Source: Pseudovibrio sp000156235
GTDB taxonomy: Bacteria > Pseudomonadota > Alphaproteobacteria > Rhizobiales > Stappiaceae
Direction of reading: 5' to 3'
Length of the DNA: 64,000 nt
NCBI RefSeq assembly: GCF_000156235.1
Contig: NZ_DS996806.1
Span: forward strand, 434,001 to 498,000
In this document: piece after piece, positions 36,082 through 44,367 of the stretch
Layout of the letters: the number at the start of each line of letters is the position of its first letter
Numbering within the stretch: position 1 is the first letter of the stretch
Program-made: the position numbers and the translations under genes
Notes under the pieces: generated by a model
Seen by the model: only the letters and a program-made list of their open reading frames with translations
Databases searched by the model: none
Told to the model about the DNA's origin: nothing

Positions 36082-36594
36082 TCAGAAGGTGACTTCGCCC
36101 TGCAGAGTTGTCACGGACATGGACATGTTTGGCAGCTTGGTACGGCTCCATGTTCCGCTGCCTTTGGCATTTGCCCATTTTTCATCGCCACCCAGAATGG
36201 CCCAGTTGCCTGAGTACCGTCCGTCTTTGATGCCCGTGATCTCATAGCTGATGGCAAACGGTGCGCCGTTCTTGTCCTTCAGGCTGCAAACACCGCCGCC
36301 CTGTACCTGCATGTTTTTAACGACTGCACCGCCGAAGCAGCTGCCGGATACGAAGTCGAATGGATCTTCAGGATTGTCGCTGAGGAATACGTAATCTGCG
36401 TTGATGCGCTTGAGGTTGAGTTGATCGGTGATGATAGCATTGTTGTAAAGGCCGAAGGTTGCGAGCTGACCTGTGTGAGAGAACCCTGCTGCTCTGGCGT
36501 TGACCTGTGCTGCATTGGCAGAAAGAGCGGTGACTCCAACTGCTGTGGCGAAAACGGTTCCGAGGACGGCAAGTCTTTTCGCAAGGGGTGGCAT
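36082..36594 (-). CDS. secreted protein of unknown function
   Basis: The 170-residue product has a signal peptide (LAKRLAVLGTVFATAVGVTALSANAA, cleavage after about residue 29). The mature part is rich in beta-type patterns and ends in repeated G/W motifs (GRYSGNWAILGGDEKWANAKGSGTWSR). I do not recognise a named family. The G-x-W-x-I-L-G-G-x-x-K-W pattern suggests a small barrel. The start is ATG 36594, following a GTG. It sits between purL and the efflux pair and has no clear link to either. Confidence 0.65.
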   Translation of the reverse strand: MPPLAKRLAVLGTVFATAVGVTALSANAAQVNARAAGFSHTGQLATFGLYNNAIITDQLNLKRINADYVFLSDNPEDPFDFVSGSCFGGAVVKNMQVQGGGVCSLKDKNGAPFAISYEITGIKDGRYSGNWAILGGDEKWANAKGSGTWSRTKLPNMSMSVTTLQGEVTF

Positions 36595-36953
36595 CACAGA
36601 TAGTCCTTTGCAGGTTTGCCCGGCGAATTAGCAAGGCGCATGTGTTTTCGCGATGCAACCACAACCTGAGAGGATGTTTCAATCATGTCCTTTTGAACTG
36701 GTTAGGGTTTTGTTTCGCGTTATGCAATGAGCGGGCGCTAAAATTTTACGCTTCGGAAATATTCGTTAACCTACTGTATTTACTAGCTACTTAGAATTTG
36801 GAGGGATCATTTTCACGATTTCAAAACCCTCATTTGCGATGCTTTCACGTGCCTCCAAATGGGCGCCTTTTGCTGGTGCTAATAACCGGCTTGTCTAACA
36901 AGAATTCGCCGATGCTTATGTTTTGCGTAGTGTCAGGTGAGCGGAGATAAAGG
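36595..36953. other. intergenic gap with no recognised gene
   Basis: This is 359 bp between the divergent secreted-protein and HlyD genes. Both promoters must lie here. I see no repeats, RNA gene or full regulatory box. Confidence 0.5.
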
Positions 36954-37937
36954 GTGCCTGGAGGCATTTTTCACATAAGTGGTCCGATCAAGGTGATCTT
37001 AGGCGCATGCGCCTTGATCGGCGCTTATGTTGTTATTGATTATTTCTTCACCTACACCGCTGATGCCTATGTCTCCGCAGATGTGGTGCGTGTCTCTCCT
37101 GAAATTTCCGGATTTGTTACCGAGGTTCCTGTTGATCGGAACAAGGCTGTAAAAGCTGGTGAGTTGCTGATGCAGATTGATCCTGAACCTTTTGCTCTGG
37201 CGGTTCAGGAAGCGCGGGCGCAGGAAGCCATGTCTCTGGCTAACTTGCGCAGGTCTGAGGCAGAGGTGCAGGTTGCTGAGGCTGCAGTAACGGCTGCGGT
37301 TGCAAAGGTTGCTAATCTCTCAGCTCAACAGCAGCGCTTTGAGGAGCTGACGGACAATGGTTTCGTAACCCAGCAACGTCTCGACAACATCACGCTTTCT
37401 CTGGAAGAGGCGAATGCGGAAACGGATTCGGCGAGAGATACTTTGCGGGCGGCTGCGCATCAGGTGGAAGTGCAACGCTCGACCTATGAGGCTTCTCAGG
37501 CGGCAACAGCTCTGGCGCAGTACAATCTTCGAAAGTCCTCCTTATTGTCGCCGGTGGATGGTGTGGTCAGCGAGTACACAGTTAACCCGGGCAATTATGT
37601 GCTTCAGGGCATTCCACAGATGGCACTTATCACGAACACCAATTGGCGGATCATTGCGAACCTGATTGAGAGGCATGCGGCCCGGTTGAAACCGGGGCAA
37701 ACGGTCTACTTTCAGGTCTCCAGTGATCCATACCGGGTTCACAAAGGGACGGTCCGGTCCATTGGGCGAGGCATTTCCCGCATGGATCAGGATCCCAGGG
37801 TGCTGCCTTACATACCATTGACGACCGACTGGATCCGGCTTTCGCAGCGGTTTCCGGTCGAAATTGATATGGGGGAGTTTTTAGAGGACCACGTTCCAAT
37901 GCATGGGGGAGATGCGCGCATCTTCCTTGTGCATTAG
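36954..37937 (+). CDS. HlyD-family membrane-fusion protein (EmrA/AaeA-like)
   Basis: This is a periplasmic adaptor of an efflux system. One N-terminal membrane helix (about 11-30) anchors it, then the typical layout follows: a lipoyl half (ISGFVTEVPVDRNKAVKAGELLMQIDP), a long coiled hairpin (about residues 80-200), the second lipoyl half (SSLLSPVDGVVSEYTVNPGNYV) and a beta barrel. It starts with GTG 36954. The next gene, 10 bp on, is an FUSC-type membrane protein, so this is an AaeA-AaeB-like pair for organic acid or drug export. No outer-membrane channel gene is present nearby. Confidence 0.87.
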   Translation: MPGGIFHISGPIKVILGACALIGAYVVIDYFFTYTADAYVSADVVRVSPEISGFVTEVPVDRNKAVKAGELLMQIDPEPFALAVQEARAQEAMSLANLRRSEAEVQVAEAAVTAAVAKVANLSAQQQRFEELTDNGFVTQQRLDNITLSLEEANAETDSARDTLRAAAHQVEVQRSTYEASQAATALAQYNLRKSSLLSPVDGVVSEYTVNPGNYVLQGIPQMALITNTNWRIIANLIERHAARLKPGQTVYFQVSSDPYRVHKGTVRSIGRGISRMDQDPRVLPYIPLTTDWIRLSQRFPVEIDMGEFLEDHVPMHGGDARIFLVH

Positions 37938-37947
37938 AGGAGGCGCC

Positions 37948-39000
37948 ATGTTCTTCAACTACGCTATCGGTCTCCGCACCAGCCTGATGGTGACGCTCGC
38001 CTCGATCATTGCTCTGATTGTTGATGCGGATGATCCTTGGTGGGCGGCCATGTCTGCCATGACGGTGGCCAATGCGGACTGGACCAACGTTTGGCGCAAA
38101 GGCATTCAACGTGTGATCGGCACCATTGCCGGTGGGTTTTCCGGGTACTGGATTGCGGTTGCAGTTAAGAACTATGAAGTCTTCCAGATGATTGCGGTTG
38201 GATGCCTTGCAGCCCTTGCGATTTATAAGCGAATGGCGAGCCCCAACTATGCCTATGCGTGGTTGATGGGGATCGTGACTGCGATGTTGGCCATTTATAT
38301 TTCTCTGCTGGAAATTGATCTGTTGTTTTATCTGATGGTTGACCGAACAATTACGGTTGCAATTGGGGTGATGACCGCGGCGGTCGTCTCCTATTACTTC
38401 CTCGAGGAAACGTCGTTAGGTGTGGGAGTTGGACCCTATTTGACGCCCAACATCGACACCATGGATAAGAGCTGGGTGATTGCGCTGTGTTTGAGCGGGG
38501 CAGCAGTCGCAATGCTGGCACCGATCATCTACGTGGGCCATGAACTTGCGGCGATGGTGCAGATCATCATTACCTCGCTTGTTGTGCTCTATGGGCCGGT
38601 TGTGTCCGTGAAGAAGTTTGCTTTGAACCGAAGTCTGGGCTGTCTCATCGGTGGGTTGATGGGGTTCGGTCTGATCGGGCTCGGGTTACAGTCGTTTTTC
38701 TGGTGGGCGCTGCTGCTTGCAATCGGGTTGTTCTTCCTAGCCTCGGTGCACCACGGCAAGAGTTACTGGGCTTATGCAGGAACGCAGGGTGGGTATGCGT
38801 TTGTGATTGCGGCGCTGGCGTCTGCAGGTCCGGTCGACAACTTCAATCAGGTTATTGACCGATTAGTGGGTGTTGTTTTGGGGGCTGTGATTGCGATCTG
38901 TGTCTTGATTGTTGTCCGCATTTGGCAGGGGGCAGACTTTCCAGATATTGAGCACATCAATCAGAAGAAGGCACGAAAGCCTCGTGTCAAAAAGACATAA
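37948..39000 (+). CDS. FUSC-family membrane transporter (AaeB-like)
   Basis: The 350-residue protein has about ten hydrophobic helices. It begins MFFNYAIGLRTSLMVTLASIIALIVDADDPWWAAMSAMTVANADWTNVWRKGIQRVIGT, the FUSC-type start with the WRKGIQRVIGT segment that recurs in aromatic-acid exporters. It is shorter than full AaeB (about 650 residues) and lacks a large soluble domain. GAGGAGG lies before ATG 37948. It is paired with the adaptor upstream. Its substrate is unknown. Confidence 0.83.
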   Translation: MFFNYAIGLRTSLMVTLASIIALIVDADDPWWAAMSAMTVANADWTNVWRKGIQRVIGTIAGGFSGYWIAVAVKNYEVFQMIAVGCLAALAIYKRMASPNYAYAWLMGIVTAMLAIYISLLEIDLLFYLMVDRTITVAIGVMTAAVVSYYFLEETSLGVGVGPYLTPNIDTMDKSWVIALCLSGAAVAMLAPIIYVGHELAAMVQIIITSLVVLYGPVVSVKKFALNRSLGCLIGGLMGFGLIGLGLQSFFWWALLLAIGLFFLASVHHGKSYWAYAGTQGGYAFVIAALASAGPVDNFNQVIDRLVGVVLGAVIAICVLIVVRIWQGADFPDIEHINQKKARKPRVKKT

Positions 39001-39003
39001 AAA

Positions 39004-39031
39004 AGAGAGGCTGCGAAAACACAGCCTCTCT
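39004..39031 (-). terminator. terminator of the leftward peroxiredoxin-like gene
   Basis: AGAGAGGCTG / CAGCCTCTCT forms a perfect 10-bp stem. The T-run is on the minus strand only (the A's before 39005), so it mainly ends the leftward gene. Confidence 0.82.
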
Positions 39032-39063
39032 GAGCACCAAGAAAGTGTTTGTGGTAAAATTGA

Positions 39064-39600
39064 TTATAGAGCTCCGGTGTATTCACCGCGGGCGGGATAA
39101 TCGTTCTTGATGCAGAAGTCGAGAGCACCGAGCATTGGTTTAAAGTCAGGACGTGCAAATGGCATAGTCTGCACATTCCCGAAGTAAAGTGTGCCGTCAG
39201 GCTTTACGAAGAACAGTCCTGGTTCTGCGAACAGATCTGGTTCTTCAATACCGATAGACGTTTTTCCGCGGCCTGCTGAAATGAACAGACCCCATTCACG
39301 CGCCTTGGTCAGAGTAACGCCATACCCAACGCGCAGTTTGTCTGCTTTGATTGCGTTGGAGAATGTTTGGGCACGATCCTCTGTATCGGTGGAGAGAGCA
39401 ATGGTTTTCACACCGCGTTCTTCGAACTCCGGTGTCAGACGTTCCAGTTCTTTCAGGTAGGTTGCACAGATGGGGCAGTGCAGACCACGGTAAAAGACAA
39501 CCAGAGTGGCAAAATCAGAAGCGTCGGCTGACAGATCGAATGTACCACCACCAACGAGGTTCGCAGATAAGCTTGGGACTGGCTTGCGAGGGATCAGCAT
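39064..39600 (-). CDS. peroxiredoxin-like (AhpC/TSA) protein
   Basis: The 178-residue thioredoxin-fold protein has a peroxidatic-type site FYRGLHCPICATYLKEL (Cys at about residues 42 and 45). The second cysteine three residues on gives a CxxC, which is unlike typical Prx but seen in the peroxiredoxin-like group. The C-terminal region is related to AhpC/TSA proteins. It may reduce peroxides or a disulfide. It is divergent from an AraC regulator, and the shared promoter region holds a 12-bp inverted repeat. The start is ATG 39600 after AGGAG. Confidence 0.82.
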   Translation of the reverse strand: MLIPRKPVPSLSANLVGGGTFDLSADASDFATLVVFYRGLHCPICATYLKELERLTPEFEERGVKTIALSTDTEDRAQTFSNAIKADKLRVGYGVTLTKAREWGLFISAGRGKTSIGIEEPDLFAEPGLFFVKPDGTLYFGNVQTMPFARPDFKPMLGALDFCIKNDYPARGEYTGAL

Positions 39601-39654
39601 ATTATTCTCCTGAGCTAAGTATTCTTCTTGTAGCTTTGCTCATTTCGTTTTTTG

Positions 39655-39716
39655 AAAAGGCAATTAGCGGTGGTCGATTTGTAGCTATTATGTTATTGAA
39701 CGTTTAATTGCCTTTT
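39655..39716. promoter_or_regulatory. inverted repeat in the peroxiredoxin/araC divergent promoter
   Basis: Perfect 12-bp arms AAAAGGCAATTA (39655-39666) and TAATTGCCTTTT (39705-39716), whose centres are 50 bp apart, lie between the divergent starts at 39600 and 39746. Two operator sites about five helical turns apart would suit a regulator acting on both genes. The binding protein is not proven. Confidence 0.6.
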
Positions 39717-39745
39717 GTTCGAAAAAACTGATCGAGAGTTCGGAT

Positions 39746-40558
39746 ATGGCCACTGAGCTAGCTGAAGTGAAACCACGAGAGCTGCGATACGACCGTCTGT
39801 CTTCGCTTATTGAGCGCTTTAAGGTGGAGGCGCATATCCTTCACAACACAGAGGATGAGGTGCTTCAGGGCAACTTTTTCATCCTTCGTTGCATGCACGG
39901 TTTTCGGAAGCTCGTGTTCCTTCCTTCCAGTCCCAACAACCCAACTGAGATCAAGCGTATTTGCGATGACACCATTGTGCTTGCAGGTGCGCGGGTGGAG
40001 TTCGGTGGGCCGGGATCTCAGCTGAGTACGGCGCTGCCGGACTATGTCGAGATCTATCTGCAGGATGCGCCTGAGTTGGAAAGCCTTGCTGACCTGATGG
40101 TGGAAGAAGTGCTGTCTCCGCGCTGTGGTGGAGCGGCGGTGATCAACCGGCTTTGCGAAGTGGTGGTGATCCGGTTGCTGCGGCATGCGGTTCGTTCTGG
40201 TGCTGCATGTAGCGGATTGATTGCCGGGCTAGCACACCCAAATCTGGCGCAAGCGCTTGTGGCTATTCATGAGGAACCGGCAAAGCAGTGGCGACTGGAG
40301 ACCCTCGCTGAAGTGGCGGGCATGTCGCGCACTCAGTTTGCGGTTCACTTCAAGGATGTAATGGGTGAGACGCCGGGTTCTTACTTAAGCAACTGGCGTC
40401 TGGCTCTGGCGAAGCTGGATCTGGAGGCTGGGCGTCCCTTGAAAAGTGTGGCAGCGCGTGTTGGTTTTGCGTCGCCGACGGCATTGTCCCGTGCCTATCA
40501 ACGGCGTTACAATGAGTTGCCTCGCAATGTTGCATTGAAAACAGTTGTGGCTGCCTAG
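39746..40558 (+). CDS. AraC-family transcriptional regulator
   Basis: The 270-residue regulator has an N-terminal cupin-like sensor (about residues 15-150) of the type found in cupin_6/AraC proteins. Two helix-turn-helix motifs follow at the C terminus (LETLAEVAGMSRTQFAVHFKDVMGETPGSYLSNWRLALAKLDL and SVAARVGFASPTALSRAYQRRY). It is divergently placed from the peroxiredoxin-like gene and most likely controls it. The inverted repeat between them is the candidate operator. The inducer is unknown. Confidence 0.9.
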   Translation: MATELAEVKPRELRYDRLSSLIERFKVEAHILHNTEDEVLQGNFFILRCMHGFRKLVFLPSSPNNPTEIKRICDDTIVLAGARVEFGGPGSQLSTALPDYVEIYLQDAPELESLADLMVEEVLSPRCGGAAVINRLCEVVVIRLLRHAVRSGAACSGLIAGLAHPNLAQALVAIHEEPAKQWRLETLAEVAGMSRTQFAVHFKDVMGETPGSYLSNWRLALAKLDLEAGRPLKSVAARVGFASPTALSRAYQRRYNELPRNVALKTVVAA

Positions 40559-40647
40559 TACCGGGGCGCTCTGAGTATTTGTCCTGATGTCACAACTCTG
40601 CTTTATATGCTGCTCCGCTTTCTATTCAGAATACGATTGAGCCATCC

Positions 40648-41874
40648 ATGAGTTTTGCAGAACGTCCGACAAATCTTCCTGAGGAACATGTTCAGGGTCA
40701 TGCGTTAGAGGTCTTTGTTGCTTTCCTGAAGTTGGGCCTGACATCCTTTGGTGGGCCGATTGCGCATCTTGGGTATTTCCGAGAGGAGCTGGTTAAGCGA
40801 CGTAAGTGGCTTTCTGAAGAAGCCTATGGGGATCTGGTTGCGCTCTGTCAGTTTTTGCCGGGGCCTGCGAGTAGTCAGGTTGGATTTGGGCTTGGTTTGA
40901 TGCGGGCAGGGCCACTTGGGGCGCTTGCAGCATTCTTTGCGTTTACCGCACCTTCCGCTTTGCTTCTCTTTGGTTTTGCATACTGGGCCAGCGCTTTTGA
41001 GGGGCCTGTCGGAATGGGCTTGATCCATGGCCTCAAGCTGGTTGCTGTTGCTGTAGTGGCGCAGGCGGTTTGGGGGATGGCACGTAACTTCTGTGCAGAT
41101 CAACTGCGGGCTGGGCTTGCGGTGCTTGCAGTGGTTCTGGTCGTTGCGCTGGGCGGTGCTGGTGGGCAGATTGCTGCGATAGTTGCTGGTGGCTTAGGTG
41201 GTTTCCTGTTCTGCCGATCTGAGCCCAAAGCCGACGTTCATGAGGTGCTGTTTGCTCCGAGGCGTCGGTTTGGTCTTCTGGCCGTTGCGCTATTTGCAAT
41301 TCTTTTGTTCGGCCTGCCTGTTTTGAGTGAGTGGGTTGTTGATCCGCTGCTTGGTGTGTTTGCCAGCTTTTATCACTCCGGTTCGCTCGTGTTTGGTGGT
41401 GGCCATGTGGTGCTGCCGCTTCTGGAGGCGGAAGTGGTTGGAACTGGGCAGGTGAGTGAGAGTTCTTTCCTCGCCGGATATGGTGCAACGCAGGCGGTAC
41501 CGGGACCTCTCTTCACGTTTGCCGGTTATCTGGGGGCTGAGATGCCAACTGGATATGCACCGTGGATTGGCGCATGTGTTGCTTTGATCGGCATTTTCTT
41601 GCCGGGAGCTTTGCTTTTGATTGCCGGTTTGCCTTACTGGGCTGTTCTACGGCAGACGCCTTCAGCGCGTGGGATCATGGCAGGCGCTAATGCAGCCGTC
41701 GTTGGTGTTCTCGGTGCGGCGCTGTACTCGCCTGTGTGGACCAGTGCAATTTTGGAGGCGAAGGACTTTGCAGCGGCGCTTTGTGGCTTTGTGCTGCTAG
41801 TTTCTTTCAAAGCACCACCATGGATTGTCGTTGTGCTGCTGGGCCTGACCGGGATCGGTTTTGCGTTTATCTGA
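40648..41874 (+). CDS. chrA: ChrA-family chromate transporter
   Basis: The 408-residue membrane protein has two homologous halves, as in the long-chain ChrA proteins. The first half shows FLKLGLTSFGGPIAHLGYFREELVKRRKWLSEEAYGDLVALCQFLPGPASSQVGF, the family signature. The second half repeats GSLVFGGGHVVLPLLEAEVVGTGQVSESSFLAGYGATQAVPGPLFTFAGYLG. ChrA exports chromate; in many bacteria the role is only inferred. It stands alone between the AraC gene and purQ. A strong terminator follows. Confidence 0.93.
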   Translation: MSFAERPTNLPEEHVQGHALEVFVAFLKLGLTSFGGPIAHLGYFREELVKRRKWLSEEAYGDLVALCQFLPGPASSQVGFGLGLMRAGPLGALAAFFAFTAPSALLLFGFAYWASAFEGPVGMGLIHGLKLVAVAVVAQAVWGMARNFCADQLRAGLAVLAVVLVVALGGAGGQIAAIVAGGLGGFLFCRSEPKADVHEVLFAPRRRFGLLAVALFAILLFGLPVLSEWVVDPLLGVFASFYHSGSLVFGGGHVVLPLLEAEVVGTGQVSESSFLAGYGATQAVPGPLFTFAGYLGAEMPTGYAPWIGACVALIGIFLPGALLLIAGLPYWAVLRQTPSARGIMAGANAAVVGVLGAALYSPVWTSAILEAKDFAAALCGFVLLVSFKAPPWIVVVLLGLTGIGFAFI

Positions 41875-41882
41875 GGCATGAA

Positions 41883-41912
41883 AAAACCCGGAGTGCTGAG
41901 CATCCGGGTTTT
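41883..41912. terminator. terminator shared by chrA and purQ
   Basis: AAAACCCGGA / TCCGGGTTTT stem lies between the converging genes, with T-runs on both strands. Confidence 0.88.
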
Positions 41913-41935
41913 AAAAAAGTTATTCTGCTCGCAGT

Positions 41936-42607
41936 TTAAGCTGCAAGGCTCTGCATGACGCTTTCGAACAGCGCGCGGCCTTCAACGCCACCGTGAAGAT
42001 CTTCAATGAGATTTTCTGGGTGAGGCATCATGCCGAGGACGTTGCCTTTTGCGCTGGTGATGCCAGCGATGTCGTTGATGGAACCGTTCGGGTTGGTGCC
42101 GTTAGCATAGCGGAATGCCACGCGGCCTTCGCCTTCCAGTTCTTTCAGCGTTTCCGCATCAGCAAAGTAGTTGCCATCATGATGAGCCACCGGGCAGCGC
42201 CAGACCTTGCCTTTTTCCATGTGGGATGTGAAGGCACTGTTGGTGCTGGTGGTTTCCAGCATGACTTCCTTACAGACGAAGTGCAGGGATGCATTGCGCA
42301 TCAGAGCGCCCGGCAGAAGGCCTGCTTCAGTCAGCATCTGGAAGCCGTTGCAAACGCCCAGAACGTGACGTCCCTGATCAGCTGCTGTTTTCAGAGCTGG
42401 CATGATGTGGGAACGAGCTGCAATCGCACCTGAACGCAGGTAATCACCGTAGGAGAAACCGCCCGGAAGGACGTAGAGATCTGCTTCCGGCAGTTCTGTT
42501 TCGGTGTGCCATATTGTGGCAACAGGCTGGCCGGAGATTTGCTCCAGCGCTTTGATCATATCGCGGTCACGGTTGGAGCCGGGGAATAGGATCACTGCGG
42601 ATTTCAT
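41936..42607 (-). CDS. purQ: phosphoribosylformylglycinamidine synthase subunit PurQ
   Basis: This glutamine amidotransferase subunit supplies ammonia to PurL. It has the class I GAT layout: Cys in VLGVCNGFQMLTEAGLLPGAL (near residue 86), MKSAVILFPGSNRDRDM at the start, and the His/Glu pair in MMPHPENLIED. It is 223 residues long. It lies downstream of purS and the small membrane peptide on the same strand. Start ATG 42607 follows an AAGAGGAAAC site. Confidence 0.97.
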   Translation of the reverse strand: MKSAVILFPGSNRDRDMIKALEQISGQPVATIWHTETELPEADLYVLPGGFSYGDYLRSGAIAARSHIMPALKTAADQGRHVLGVCNGFQMLTEAGLLPGALMRNASLHFVCKEVMLETTSTNSAFTSHMEKGKVWRCPVAHHDGNYFADAETLKELEGEGRVAFRYANGTNPNGSINDIAGITSAKGNVLGMMPHPENLIEDLHGGVEGRALFESVMQSLAA

Positions 42608-42652
42608 GAATGTTTCCTCTTGGATGGAGGGCCGCTTGTCACAGACGAGGTT

Positions 42653-42760
42653 TTACAGGAGTAAAAACACCGCAAGAACAGAGAGGGCAGCTGGCAAGCC
42701 AATAAAGATGATCGCCTTGATGACCATGAAACGGATGATCCGGCTGGTATCGTCTTGCAC
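42653..42760 (-). CDS. PurQ/PurS-associated small membrane protein
   Basis: This is a 35-residue frame on the minus strand between purS and purQ, starting with GTG 42760 (ribosome site GAGGG) and ending at TAA 42653. It has a polar start (QDDTSRIIRFMVIKAI) and one membrane helix (IIFIGLPAALSVLAVFLLL). A peptide of this size and position is known from Rhizobiales genomes as a phosphoribosylformylglycinamidine-synthase-associated small membrane protein, recalled from annotation practice and not searched. Its role is unknown. An in-frame stop lies just upstream, so the start is tightly bounded. Confidence 0.72.
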   Translation of the reverse strand: MQDDTSRIIRFMVIKAIIFIGLPAALSVLAVFLLL

Positions 42761-42796
42761 GGTTTTGCCCTCGCAGGTTCGTCTATCGTTTACAGC

Positions 42797-43036
42797 TTAA
42801 AGCAGCTCGATAGAGTAGTTTTCGATGACGGTGTTTGCCAGCAGCTGTTCGCACATGGCTTCAATGTCAGCTTTGGCCTGAGCTTCGCTGCGGTCAGCCA
42901 GCTCCAGATCAAACACTTTACCCTGGCGAATGCCTTCAACGCCTTCAAAACCGAGAGAACCAAGGGAGCCTTCGATTGCTTTGCCCTGGGGATCGAGAAC
43001 ACCGTTCTTAAGAGTGACGGTCACACGTGCCTTCAT
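42797..43036 (-). CDS. purS: phosphoribosylformylglycinamidine synthase subunit PurS
   Basis: PurS is the small adaptor that couples PurQ and PurL into the FGAM synthase complex. The 79-residue protein has the family start KARVTVTLKNGVLDPQGKAIEGSLGSLGF and the C-terminal CEQLLANTVIENYSIELL. It lies between purC and purQ. An ATG at 43036 with GGAAGGACC upstream supports the start. Confidence 0.97.
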   Translation of the reverse strand: MKARVTVTLKNGVLDPQGKAIEGSLGSLGFEGVEGIRQGKVFDLELADRSEAQAKADIEAMCEQLLANTVIENYSIELL

Positions 43037-43219
43037 GGTTCTAACTGGTCCTTCCTTACCAATATGGGAGATTTAAGCGGACTGCATTGCGCCTGTCGCC
43101 TAAATCCATTCTTTGCGCGCGTTCATAACGCGGGAATCTATGCTGGGGAAGCAAAAACGAGCCAAGGTAGTGAGATAGTTCAATACCCGTGCGGTAGATT
43201 GCTTGCCCCAAAAATGCAA

Positions 43220-43240
43220 AACGGGCCTCACGGGCCCGTT
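43220..43240 (-). terminator. hairpin between purC and purS
   Basis: AACGGGCC / GGCCCGTT stem directly after the purC stop is followed on the minus strand by TTTTGCATTTTTGG. It may end or attenuate transcription between purC and purS. Confidence 0.65.
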
Positions 43241-43246
43241 CATTGA

Positions 43247-44011
43247 TTACTTGACTAGCACTGGTCCAGAGTGTCCCGGACGGTCGTTGTCGATCAGGAT
43301 GCCGAGCCTGCGGGCTACTTCCTGATAGGCTTCAACCATACCACCCATGTTCTGACGGAAGCGGTCCTTGTCCATCTTGTCGTTTGTGGAAGTATCCCAC
43401 AGGCGACAGCTGTCTGGAGAAATCTCGTCCGCAAGAACAATGCGCATCATGTCGCCTTCGATCTGACGTCCAAGTTCGATCTTGAAGTCAACGAGGCGGA
43501 TGCCAACGCTCATGAACAGACCGGACAGGAAGTCATTGATGCGGATGGCGAGTGCCATGATGTCATCAAGCTCCTGAGGAGCGGCCCAACCAAAAGCGGT
43601 GATGTGTTCTTCAGAAACCAGCGGATCTCCAAGTTCGTCGTTCTTGTAGTAGAACTCGATAATGGAGCGTGGTAGCTGAGTGCCTTCTTCCAATCCTAGG
43701 CGTTTGCACAGAGAACCTGCAGCAACGTTGCGGATAACGACCTCAATCGGGATGATTTCCACCTGACGGATCAGTTGTTCGCGCATGTTCAACCGACGAA
43801 TAAAATGGGTTGGAATGCCCATGTTATTCAGATTGTTGAAAATGTACTCAGAAATCCGGTTGTTCAGGACACCTTTTCCATCAACGACTTCATGCTTTTC
43901 GTTGTTGAAGGCTGTTGCATCATCTTTGAAGTGTTGAATCAGCGTTCCCGGCTCAGGACCCTCATAGAGAATCTTGGCCTTGCCTTCGTAAATTCGCCGA
44001 CGGCGGTTCAT
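43247..44011 (-). CDS. purC: phosphoribosylaminoimidazole-succinocarboxamide synthase
   Basis: SAICAR synthase joins aspartate to CAIR in purine synthesis using ATP. The 254-residue product (MNRRRRIYEGKAKILYEGPEPGTLIQHFKDDATAFN...) carries the ATP-binding EGKAKILYEG, GIPTHFI, IPIEVVIRNVAAGSL, and LVDFKIELGR with DEISPDSCRLWD. I start it at 44011, since the open frame to 44245 has a non-homologous leader. It is the first gene of the leftward purine block, divergent from the DUF1476 gene. Confidence 0.97.
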   Translation of the reverse strand: MNRRRRIYEGKAKILYEGPEPGTLIQHFKDDATAFNNEKHEVVDGKGVLNNRISEYIFNNLNNMGIPTHFIRRLNMREQLIRQVEIIPIEVVIRNVAAGSLCKRLGLEEGTQLPRSIIEFYYKNDELGDPLVSEEHITAFGWAAPQELDDIMALAIRINDFLSGLFMSVGIRLVDFKIELGRQIEGDMMRIVLADEISPDSCRLWDTSTNDKMDKDRFRQNMGGMVEAYQEVARRLGILIDNDRPGHSGPVLVK

Positions 44012-44367
44012 AGGCACGTACCATTGCGTTTGTAGAACAAGTCGTACGGGTGACGTCGGGGCGTAAACCAGATGTCTTTCAAAGCACTCGAGCCTAAAGA
44101 CTGCAAATGTTCCTCCAGCATTGGTTTTCGCATCTTTCGTCATTGCGAAAATCGCGATCCCGCTATGCGGCGCGGAACTTAACCGACTTTTTGATAAAGC
44201 ACAAATGGGTAATTCGAATGGCGTTACCACCATTTGATATACCACTGACTACAACTAATGGCTTTTGACCTGCAAATAGAAGTTGCGTACAATGATTCAC
44301 GTAAGTTATAGCGTGACTTGTAAGAGGGGAGGGACCTTTTTACATTGTCTGAGCTAGGAGGGAATAG

